Part shown: positions 1-5,162 of the stretch, one piece after another
Position numbering within the stretch: position 1 is the stretch's first letter
Layout of the letters: the number at the start of each line of letters is the position of its first letter
Source of the DNA: Methanomicrobium sp.
GTDB lineage: Archaea; Halobacteriota; Methanomicrobia; Methanomicrobiales; Methanomicrobiaceae
DNA: 5,162 nucleotides
Assembly (NCBI GenBank): GCA_017553245.1
Contig: JAFZMT010000148.1
Coordinates: 1 to 5,162, forward strand
Direction of reading: 5' to 3'
Translations under genes and position numbers: made by a program
Notes under the pieces: generated by a model
What the model saw: the letters and a program-made list of their open reading frames with translations, nothing else
What the model was told of the DNA's origin: nothing
Databases searched by the model: none

Positions 1-2005
1 GGAAGGGCATTCCGATTACCGTTGGTATTCCCGTAAACGATGAGACTCTTGAGTAGTATTTGTAGTCGCCGTCTTCAGCCTCGACTATGCCGGATATGCT
101 CTTCGGGTCAAGGCTTTGAAGATATACCAGCGCTTCGTAATCATCTGGATATTGAATGTTTACCCATTTCATGCCGTCAAGACTGTAACCGCCGTAGCCG
201 TAACTCAGGTCGGGGACGAGGAAGGGCATTGCAATGATTACAGCCGCAAGCAGCAGCGCGGGGATTGTGCCCGAACCGCGCAGTAAATGCGACAGCCCCG
301 TGCCGTTCGTGCCCGCGCCGGCATCGGCACACTCATCCATCCGGTCGTCAGCATCCTCAGGATATTCGGATTCCGCAATTCCGCTGCGCTTCTCAAGGTA
401 TCTGCCGATATAAGAGAGACATGAGACGCTGAGCATCATGCACGCCATTATGCCGAACTTGAAGACCGTATTCTGACGGTAATATATCTCACCCATATTG
501 TCCTTCAGATAGACAAGCTCGGTAAACATCACTATGAGGATTCCGACCGCGGCTATGATGTCCTGCGGCAGCTTCTCGGATTTTGTGTCAAGAACGCGGA
601 TTATGAGAGCAAGCGCGGGGATTATGCAGAGACCTGCGCCCATGTATCCGGCAAGTGCAAAGACGACGCCGAATATGATAAGATAAGGTCTTCTTATGAG
701 ATCCCAGAAGGTCTCTGCGTAAAGCACGAAGAGGAAGAAACCGTAGACCAGCAGGAAGGGAATAATCTCCGTCGGCGTTGTGACAAACCCGATTCCCTCG
801 ATTCCGCCGGCGTTCATAAGGATATAATACGGCGCATAGATCGCTATCGAGACGACGGGAACGCCGATAAAGATGAGCATCGGAATACTGTGTATATATT
901 CCATGAAACCGATTCCGCCCGCAAATCCTAAGGGGGCACCCGCACCGCATGACTCTCCGTATGGCGCGCCGTGTGACGAATCGCCTGCCGCAACGTACGG
1001 CTCACCGCATGACTTACCGTATGCCGCAGATGCCGCCCGACATTCCTTAAGTCCGATGAGCAGGGCAAAGAGAAGCATCAGCGGCGCGTAAACCAGAACA
1101 TCCCATGTGTTTATGAGCGGCATGCTTCCCAGACTCAATGCGAGTGCGGCGGCGACAAGAATCCTGCATTTGCCGTCAAATTCCTGCCACTTCAGATAAA
1201 CGAGCATAAGCAGGAAGATGAAGAGCAGCTGGTTGAACATCGCAATCACGTGCGCATGCGGGTCGCCCCAGAGCATTGAGAATATGGGATACTCGGTGAT
1301 GCAGTTTTCTATGGTTCGCGTGCTGTCCCACATCACCGAAGTCAGGGGGTTGCCAAGCACCAGATAATAAACGAACGCGGGATTTACGAGGAAAAGTGTG
1401 ATTATCGGCAGCCAGTGGTATCTCTTAAGCAGGAGTTTGCCGCAGGCGAAAAGTGCTACACCCATATTTGCGAATACGCCCGGCAGTATCAGATTGAAGA
1501 CGACGGTCGATTTGATGCCGAGTATAGCCCCGATTGCGCCGAACATCCAGTGCCCCAGATAATAATAGACATCGAGGACGCCGCCGGCATACCACGGATC
1601 CGCGGGCGATACGACGGGATTGTTGATTATTGACACCAGAAATGCATGATCCATCAGTTTTTCGCCGTAGCTCACGGACGGGTTGAGATACCGCACTTCA
1701 AGCATGGCAAGGAAGAGCAGCAGAAATACAACATCCCATGAGAGATTCCCGCGCAGACTCTTAAGGTCATACTCGCGCATATATGCAAAGTAAACCATAA
1801 GCAGGGCAAACGGTATGAGTGCGGCGTAAAGCGTCACTCCGATAAGCCCGCAGTACCACGTAAGAAGTGTAAGAAAGAGCAGTGACAGCGGATAGGAGAT
1901 GCCGTATGCAAAGCGCGGCAATGCACCCTTAAATATCGGATATACGGCTAACTGGATGAATTTCAGAAGTATCAGCCAGACAACTGCGGCAAAAAGTTCG
2001 GTCAT
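1..2005 (-). CDS. DUF2298 family (archaeal YYY-type) polytopic membrane protein, 3' end cut by the window edge
   Basis: This is a very hydrophobic protein with many membrane helices; 668 residues are visible and the frame is still open at the left edge. Family landmarks appear in the expected order: EKLMDHAFL (115-123), SPADPWYAGG (133-142), VYYYLGHW (146-153), WGDPHAHV (246-253, usually GDLHPHV), NTWD (299-302), YRQNTVFKF (509-517), and RVSSFTGIPTVIGMPF (653-668), where the family normally continues with HE. DUF2298 proteins resemble membrane glycosyltransferases in architecture, but their reaction is unproven; a role with lipid-linked sugars at the outer face of the membrane is inference. 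The ATG at 2005 is the first possible start, because an in-frame TGA lies two codons upstream. A weak GTGA lies 3 bases before it. Two hydrophilic inserts stand out: residues 320-366 (Cys/Gly-rich, internally repeated) and 537-580 (acidic). Family members are usually somewhat longer, so an unknown C-terminal part is missing. The family call is confident; the function is not. Confidence 0.9.
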   Translation of the reverse strand, partial: MTELFAAVVWLILLKFIQLAVYPIFKGALPRFAYGISYPLSLLFLTLLTWYCGLIGVTLYAALIPFALLMVYFAYMREYDLKSLRGNLSWDVVFLLLFLAMLEVRYLNPSVSYGEKLMDHAFLVSIINNPVVSPADPWYAGGVLDVYYYLGHWMFGAIGAILGIKSTVVFNLILPGVFANMGVALFACGKLLLKRYHWLPIITLFLVNPAFVYYLVLGNPLTSVMWDSTRTIENCITEYPIFSMLWGDPHAHVIAMFNQLLFIFLLMLVYLKWQEFDGKCRILVAAALALSLGSMPLINTWDVLVYAPLMLLFALLIGLKECRAASAAYGKSCGEPYVAAGDSSHGAPYGESCGAGAPLGFAGGIGFMEYIHSIPMLIFIGVPVVSIAIYAPYYILMNAGGIEGIGFVTTPTEIIPFLLVYGFFLFVLYAETFWDLIRRPYLIIFGVVFALAGYMGAGLCIIPALALIIRVLDTKSEKLPQDIIAAVGILIVMFTELVYLKDNMGEIYYRQNTVFKFGIMACMMLSVSCLSYIGRYLEKRSGIAESEYPEDADDRMDECADAGAGTNGTGLSHLLRGSGTIPALLLAAVIIAMPFLVPDLSYGYGGYSLDGMKWVNIQYPDDYEALVYLQSLDPKSISGIVEAEDGDYKYYSRVSSFTGIPTVIGMPF
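943..1023. repeat. Two 21-bp direct repeats, 60-bp period, inside the DUF2298 gene
   Basis: Copies at 943-963 and 1003-1023 match at 19 of 21 positions and start exactly 60 bp apart, which is 20 codons. They encode YGESCG (residues 349-354) and YGKSCG (329-334) of the minus-strand protein. Because the period is a multiple of three, duplication keeps the reading frame. The segment lies in a hydrophilic loop between membrane helices, so it can probably expand or contract without breaking the protein fold. Confidence 0.8.
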
Positions 2006-2012
2006 GCTTCAC

Positions 2013-2029
2013 TAATTAACTGTTAATTA
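2013..2029. promoter_or_regulatory. 17-bp perfect palindrome before the DUF2298 start
   Basis: The sequence taattaac-t-gttaatta has 8-bp arms that are exact reverse complements around one central base. It ends 7 bases upstream of the ATG at 2005. It could be a binding site for a dimeric repressor, or a weak RNA hairpin close to the start codon. It is AT-rich, so chance is possible; the role is inference. Confidence 0.4.
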
Positions 2030-2034
2030 TGTTT

Positions 2035-2135
2035 TCAGTCGTTAAAAAATCAGTCTTTATTTCTCAATCCTCAAATCTCAGGCATCAATAATCAGTCATT
2101 CTCAGTCTTCAATACCCAATCCTCAATTCTCAGTC
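2035..2135. repeat. Degenerate GACTGA / GAGGATTGAG repeats between the flippase and DUF2298 genes
   Basis: The hexamer TCAGTC (GACTGA on the coding minus strand) occurs at 2035, 2050, 2092, 2102 and 2130, five times in 101 bases. A longer unit also recurs: ctcaatcctcaaatctcag at 2063-2081 and cccaatcctcaattctcag at 2115-2133, identical at 17 of 19 positions. The last copy overlaps the stop codon of the flippase-like gene, so the array begins at the very end of that gene and fills most of the 124-bp spacer. No reading frame was found in the spacer. The strand asymmetry (purine-rich on the transcribed strand) fits either replication slippage or an RNA-level role. Confidence 0.65.
2044..2049 (-). 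terminator. T6 tract on the minus strand, weak terminator candidate
   Basis: Six T residues on the minus strand lie about 80 bases after the flippase-like stop. Archaeal termination often uses oligo-T without a hairpin, so this could end the upstream transcript. It also lies 39-44 bases before the DUF2298 ATG, within a TTTTTTAAC string that could equally be a poor TATA box. Sequence alone does not decide, and readthrough into the next gene is quite possible. Confidence 0.25.
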
Positions 2136-3101
2136 CTTAATGTCCTCTTTGGTAATTCCCTTAGAGAAAGCCCTCTTCATGAGGTCGACCGACCAGTCGC
2201 CGAAGATATACAGCGAGATGACGCCGCCGATGAGCGTGACCACATTCTTGACAAGGTGATCGATTACGGCGATTATGGTCGCAACCGCCGCGGGCGTCCC
2301 CGAAATGGTAAGTGTCAGTGCAACCGCAATCTCATATGTCCCAATGCCTCCCGGCGTCACCGGCACTGCCTTTACGAGATTTCCTATGACAATTGCCAGA
2401 ACGATTATGATAAACGGAATCTGCGCATTGAACATGAGCGCGATGACATAGCAGATAAGAGAATCCATAAGCCATATGACAACCGTCGCTGACGAAAGCA
2501 CCAGAAGCACGGGAATACTCGAATATGCCTTTTTAATCTCGGCAATCAGATTGAGACCGAAGGCAATGAATCTGTTATTGCTGTGGATGTCTTTGAGCGC
2601 GAAGATAACAAGAACGAAGATAAACGAGATGCCGAGCGTGAACCCGATAACGGTCGAGAACCATTCGGGAACATTTAGGATGAACGGCATGGTGACGGCA
2701 CCCAGAAGGGCGACAATCACTATATCGAAGAACCTCTCCGCAACAATCGAGGAAAGACCGTTGGAGTAGGTTGCATCGGATTCATGCTTTATTATAAAGA
2801 GTCTGAGAAGATCGCCCAGCCTTGCGGGAATTATCATGTTCGCGGTCTGCGAGATGAAGATACAGGCGATAGATTTGAAAAGGCTTATGCTGACGCCGAG
2901 TTTTTCGAGGATATATCTGTACCTCATTCCCCTGAGAATCCATGAGCCGATGCATATCAGCACCGCAACAACAAGGTATGCCGGAACGGCGTTTTCTATT
3001 GCAATAAAGAGATCATCGCGGATACTGTAAAGCATATAGACAATGATTGCAACGGCAATGATTGTGGTTATTATGAATGCGCCCAATTTTTTAAGATTCA
3101 T
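2130..3101 (-). CDS. Flippase-like integral membrane protein (UPF0104 / LPG synthase TM / AglD C-terminal type)
   Basis: A complete 323-residue protein, close to the normal size for this family. It has about eight predicted membrane segments, roughly 7-26, 40-57, 75-92, 124-142, 150-169, 196-224, 228-245 and 270-300. Diagnostic motifs are NMIIPARLGDLLR (88-100), SSIVAERFFD (117-126) and the PGGIGTYE block in VPVTPGGIGTYEIA (246-259). Relatives form the membrane domain of bacterial lysyl-phosphatidylglycerol synthases, where they flip the lipid, and the C-terminal part of the archaeal glycosylation enzyme AglD. No soluble aminoacyl or glycosyl transferase domain is attached here, so this is the stand-alone membrane form. 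Moving a lipid or lipid-linked sugar across the membrane is inference. The ATG at 3101 is preceded by GGAG at 5-base spacing. The DUF2298 gene follows in the same direction 124 bases on, and the CetZ gene is divergent. Confidence 0.92.
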   Translation of the reverse strand: MNLKKLGAFIITTIIAVAIIVYMLYSIRDDLFIAIENAVPAYLVVAVLICIGSWILRGMRYRYILEKLGVSISLFKSIACIFISQTANMIIPARLGDLLRLFIIKHESDATYSNGLSSIVAERFFDIVIVALLGAVTMPFILNVPEWFSTVIGFTLGISFIFVLVIFALKDIHSNNRFIAFGLNLIAEIKKAYSSIPVLLVLSSATVVIWLMDSLICYVIALMFNAQIPFIIIVLAIVIGNLVKAVPVTPGGIGTYEIAVALTLTISGTPAAVATIIAVIDHLVKNVVTLIGGVISLYIFGDWSVDLMKRAFSKGITKEDIKD

Positions 3102-3106
3102 TTATT

Positions 3107-3110
3107 CTCC
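3107..3110 (-). promoter_or_regulatory. Ribosome binding site of the flippase-like gene
   Basis: GGAG on the minus strand, 5 bases before the ATG at 3101, matches the archaeal anti-Shine-Dalgarno complement GGAGGTGA. It supports this start, so the first membrane helix begins a few residues in, with the short positively charged N-terminus MNLKK ahead of it. Confidence 0.7.
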
Positions 3111-3195
3111 GGATTCTCTCATATCAGATCTGAAATTCATGTATCTGCTATGATATTCTTATGACAATATGAAATTATTATTTGACTTACAGAGC

Positions 3196-3275
3196 ATTTC
3201 TTCTTTATTCTTCTTTATGTATCTCTTCTTTCTGCATTTCTTATTTTGCAGTTCTTTGTATTATATTTCTTTTTT
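3196..3275 (+). repeat. Pyrimidine-rich tract with tandem TTCTTCTTTA
   Basis: About 80 bases of the plus strand are strongly T/C-biased. The 10-mer TTCTTCTTTA is repeated exactly in tandem at 3198-3207 and 3208-3217, with related TTCTT strings further on and a T6 run at 3270-3275. CTGCA and TGCAG at about 3232-3251 could pair into a small stem. On the minus strand the tract is purine-rich. Possible roles are a T-rich terminator for plus-strand transcripts, a nucleosome- or histone-excluding region upstream of the promoters, or simple slippage-derived sequence. Confidence 0.5.
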
Positions 3276-3525
3276 AACATTATTTATGTGAGCGCATACG
3301 CGGTCCGAAAAGAATAGGAAGATATCATGCGTGGTTCATGTGAAAGTCACGGAGATGTAAATGATGGGGTAACAGGGACGTTATGCAGACATTTCATGTA
3401 AATTCAGATTTATGAGACCGCCGATTAACCGATACTCATTAACTCAGTAACATGATATTGCATAATGAAAAAAGCGCAGCATGGGAATTCAGTGAAATAA
3501 AATTGTCAGACATCCGGATTAAGAG

Positions 3526-3539
3526 TGCGGTTTTCCGCA
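3526..3539. other. Small perfect hairpin
   Basis: tgcgg-tttt-ccgca forms a 5-bp stem with a 4-base loop, GC-rich in an AT-rich setting, about 50 bases upstream of the CetZ TATA box. It is followed by A residues on the plus strand and has no U tract on either side, so it is not a typical terminator. A regulator-binding site is possible but unproven. Confidence 0.35.
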
Positions 3540-3589
3540 AAAATATAAGAATTGGATAAGAAGGTTTTTGAAGTACTGAAGTTATACAT

Positions 3590-3598
3590 TTTTATATC
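3590..3598 (+). promoter_or_regulatory. Archaeal TATA box for the CetZ operon
   Basis: The string ttttatatc matches the archaeal TATA element well. Typical spacing would start the transcript near 3618-3622, giving a leader of about 25 bases before the ATG at 3646. The sequence just upstream (gaagttat) is partly purine-rich but not a clear BRE. Since no terminator or second promoter is visible after the CetZ gene, this promoter probably also drives the secreted-protein gene at 4824. Confidence 0.6.
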
Positions 3599-3632
3599 CT
3601 TTAACAATCGGAAGACTAGTATTCCATTGGAT

Positions 3633-3636
3633 GGTG
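3633..3636 (+). promoter_or_regulatory. CetZ ribosome binding site, inside a four-codon leader ORF
   Basis: GGTG lies 9 bases before the ATG at 3646, the best Shine-Dalgarno match in the short leader. It overlaps a mini ORF, ATG GTG TTT TGT TAA (3631-3645), in the same frame and directly abutting the CetZ start. The TAA rules out any longer N-terminus for CetZ through this frame. Confidence 0.5.
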
Positions 3637-3645
3637 TTTTGTTAA

Positions 3646-4818
3646 ATGAGAGTCTTTTTCATAGGATTTGGCCAGGCCGGGGGCAAAATAGTAGATATGT
3701 TCATGGAACAGGATAAAAGAGCCCCTGTCCGAAGCTTTAGAGGTATTGCAGTCAATACTGCAAGAACTGACCTGATGGGTCTTAAAAATATAGAATTGCG
3801 CGACCGCATTCTTATCGGACAGACCGTCGTAAAAGGTCACGGCGTAGGCACCGATAACGTAACCGGTGCTAAGATCACTGCGGATGAGATAGACAGCATC
3901 ATAAACACAATCGATACAAGAGGAACACACGATATTGATGCTTTTGTCGTCTGCGCAGGTCTCGGAGGCGGAACAGGCTCCGGAGGATCTCCGGTTCTCT
4001 GCCGCCACTTAAAGCGCATATACCGCGAGCCGGTATATGCACTCGGAATTCTTCCGGCACCCGAAGAGGGAAGACTTTACTCCTACAATGCGGCAAGAAG
4101 TCTGTCCACACTCGTAAACGAAGCCGATAACACCTTCATCTTCGATAACAGCGCATGGAAGAACGAGGGTGAGAGTGTCAGAACCGCATATGAACGCCTG
4201 AACGACGAAATAGTACGCCGCTTCGGTGTTCTCTTCCGCGCAGGCGAGGTCGGAAAGAACGGCGTCGGTGAGATGGTCGTCGATTCGAGTGAAATTATCA
4301 ACACCCTGCGCGGCGGCGGTGTGACATCTGTCGGTTATGCAATCAGCGAGAAAGTAACCAAGAGCGTTCAGCAGAAGAAAGGATTCCTCGGCGGATTCTC
4401 GGTCAAGAAGAAGGAAGCAACCGAAGAAGTCCTCACCGGCGAAGACAAATCCGCAAAAGTCATCGGACTTGTCAGACGTGCAATGCTCGGAAGACTTACT
4501 CTCCCCTGCGACTATACAACCGCAGAGCGTGCCCTTGTTCTTATCGCAGGTCCTCCGGACGAGATGGACAGAAAGGGTGTCGAGAAGTCGAAGTCATGGG
4601 TTGAGGAGAACATCGCCGGCGTTGAGGTGCGCGGCGGAGATTACCCGACCGAGAGTTCAAAGATTGCGGCAGTGGTAGTGCTTGCAACAATCGGCGACGC
4701 ACCTCGTATCAGAGAGCTTCTTGAGATCGCAAAAGAGACCAAGGAAGACGTTATCAAGTCCAAAGAACGCCGCGTGACCATGTTTGACAACGGCGATATT
4801 GATCCGCTGTTTGAGTGA
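3646..4818 (+). CDS. cetZ: CetZ-family archaeal tubulin-like GTPase
   Basis: A complete 390-residue member of the tubulin/FtsZ superfamily, of normal CetZ length. CetZ proteins polymerise at the inner membrane and control cell shape and motility in haloarchaea; in methanogens the role is less known. Visible landmarks are the N-terminal GFGQAGGKI (7-15), typical of CetZ; a KGHGVGTDN loop (63-71); the tubulin signature GLGGGTGSG (105-113), which binds GTP phosphates; the CetZ-like block ILPAPEEGRLYSYNAARSL (135-153); and the helix H7/T7 region DSSEIINTLRGGGVTSVGYA (213-232). E216 sits where the T7-loop catalytic glutamate of haloarchaeal CetZ1 is expected (inference). A Lys-rich linker (238-262) leads to the C-terminal domain with LVLIAGPPDEMDRKG (298-311). 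The acidic tail ends in DNGDIDPLFE. The GTPase residues look intact. The start follows an in-frame TAA. A secreted-protein gene begins 5 bases after the stop. Confidence 0.95.
   Translation: MRVFFIGFGQAGGKIVDMFMEQDKRAPVRSFRGIAVNTARTDLMGLKNIELRDRILIGQTVVKGHGVGTDNVTGAKITADEIDSIINTIDTRGTHDIDAFVVCAGLGGGTGSGGSPVLCRHLKRIYREPVYALGILPAPEEGRLYSYNAARSLSTLVNEADNTFIFDNSAWKNEGESVRTAYERLNDEIVRRFGVLFRAGEVGKNGVGEMVVDSSEIINTLRGGGVTSVGYAISEKVTKSVQQKKGFLGGFSVKKKEATEEVLTGEDKSAKVIGLVRRAMLGRLTLPCDYTTAERALVLIAGPPDEMDRKGVEKSKSWVEENIAGVEVRGGDYPTESSKIAAVVVLATIGDAPRIRELLEIAKETKEDVIKSKERRVTMFDNGDIDPLFE
4815..4818 (+). promoter_or_regulatory. Ribosome binding site of the secreted-protein gene, overlapping the CetZ stop
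   Basis: GTGA at 4815-4818, within gagtgag, pairs with the archaeal 16S tail and lies 5 bases before the ATG at 4824. It includes the CetZ TGA stop, so ribosomes ending CetZ would be positioned to restart on the next gene. This supports translational coupling. Confidence 0.5.
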
Positions 4819-4823
4819 GTAGC

Positions 4824-5162
4824 ATGAGAAAATCAATATTATTTTTAGTTCTGGCAATATTTGCGCTCTGCCTTGTTCAGTCGGTAGCGGCCGCAAACAT
4901 TCAGGAGCCGGTTACAAAAGTTACACCCGCTCAGACATCGTATACCCCCGGAGACAGAGTAACGGTTACGGCTGAGGTGCCTTTTGCCACAACAGGCGGT
5001 TCAACATTCCCCGGACAGCACTCAATCAGAGCATATACGGATCTTGACAATCCCGAATGGGTCTACACGGTCAAGATAAACGGTCACGGTCAGGAACAGA
5101 CCGTAAGCAGACAGGTATTAACCATCAGCGGTTATATGCTTGATTACCCCTCACAGAATACC
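4824..5162 (+). CDS. Secreted or surface protein with signal peptide, 3' end cut by the window edge
   Basis: An open frame of 113 codons continues past the right edge. Residues 1-24 form a clear Sec signal peptide: MRKS start, hydrophobic core 5-18, and AAA before N25, with cleavage probably after A24. There is no convincing lipobox; C16 lies inside the hydrophobic core. The mature part opens with a Thr/Val/Pro-rich, beta-strand-like stretch including YTPGDRVTVTAEV (40-52), the kind of strand-turn seen at the start of Ig-like surface domains, and then NPEWVYTVKINGHGQE. The family was not recognised; a surface or S-layer-associated protein is inference. Any membrane anchor or cell-wall sorting signal would be in the missing part. 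The gene starts 5 bases after CetZ and is very probably cotranscribed and translationally coupled with it. Confidence 0.85.
   Translation, partial: MRKSILFLVLAIFALCLVQSVAAANIQEPVTKVTPAQTSYTPGDRVTVTAEVPFATTGGSTFPGQHSIRAYTDLDNPEWVYTVKINGHGQEQTVSRQVLTISGYMLDYPSQNT

Larger units (their letters stand above)
3102..3645. other. Divergent intergenic region, AT-rich, 544 bp
   Basis: This gap separates the leftward flippase-like gene from the rightward CetZ gene and must carry promoters for both. Seen in it: a 10-bp palindrome tcagatctga (3124-3133) in the likely leader of the flippase-like gene; a pyrimidine-rich tract (3196-3275); a 24-codon plus-strand ORF (3327-3401) of doubtful reality; a small hairpin (3526-3539); and the CetZ TATA box (3590-3598). 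For the leftward promoter the best candidate is an AT-rich string around 3165-3180 (minus strand), but it is not distinctive. Nothing recognisable lies at 3402-3520. No tRNA, C/D-box RNA or mobile-element end was found. Confidence 0.6.

Noticed and set aside
588..950. 120-residue minus-strand open frame
   Set aside because: It overlaps the DUF2298 gene on the same strand in another frame; its translation is Arg/Cys-rich with no family features, so it is a shadow.
2035..2135. Repeat array as a CRISPR
   Set aside because: The repeats are short and degenerate, at irregular 10-42-base spacing with no unique spacers of constant size.
2256..2769. Plus-strand open frames inside the flippase-like gene
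   Set aside because: They are antisense to a well-supported membrane protein, and their composition is typical of reverse-strand shadows.
3355..3430. Possible C/D-box small RNA (ATGATGG resembles a C box)
   Set aside because: No CTGA D box occurs at the expected distance of about 40-60 bases, and no C'/D' pair is visible.
3526..3539. Hairpin as an intrinsic terminator
   Set aside because: The stem is only 5 bp, has no following T tract on either strand, and there is no upstream gene for it to terminate.
3616..4008. 130-residue minus-strand open frame over the CetZ start
   Set aside because: It is antisense to the clear CetZ coding sequence and covers its promoter-proximal leader; no start signals or family motifs.

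Overview
The window looks like chromosomal DNA from a euryarchaeon, most likely a methanogen of the Methanomicrobiales or a near relative. That placement is inferred. It rests on a CetZ-type archaeal tubulin, a DUF2298 (archaeal YYY-type) giant membrane protein, an AglD/UPF0104-type flippase-like protein, an archaeal TATA box, and ribosome binding sites matching pieces of the archaeal GGAGGTGA consensus. No RNA gene, CRISPR array, transposon or defence system was seen.

Left half, minus strand (3101 down to 1): a complete 323-residue flippase-like membrane protein is followed by a 124-bp spacer and then a DUF2298 membrane protein. The latter runs off the left edge after 668 residues. Both are integral membrane proteins of types linked to lipid-linked sugar handling at the cell surface, so they may work together in envelope glycosylation. 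The spacer is unusual: it carries a degenerate repeat with five GACTGA copies (minus strand) and a 17-bp palindrome just before the DUF2298 start. The DUF2298 protein also holds a hydrophilic, Cys/Gly-rich insert built on a 60-bp repeat.

Centre (3102-3645): a 544-bp AT-rich divergent intergenic region. It holds an 80-bp pyrimidine tract with a tandem 10-mer, a small hairpin, a weak candidate micro-ORF, and a convincing TATA box for the rightward transcript.

Right half, plus strand (3646 to the right edge): a 390-residue CetZ-family cytoskeletal GTPase. Five bases after its stop begins a secreted protein with a clear signal peptide and an Ig-like beta-rich start, cut by the right edge after 113 residues. 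The two are almost certainly one operon with coupled translation, pairing an internal shape-determining tubulin with an exported surface protein.

The most notable items are the CetZ/secreted-protein operon, the repeated Cys-rich insert in the DUF2298 protein, and the GACTGA repeat spacer. None of them proves a new system.
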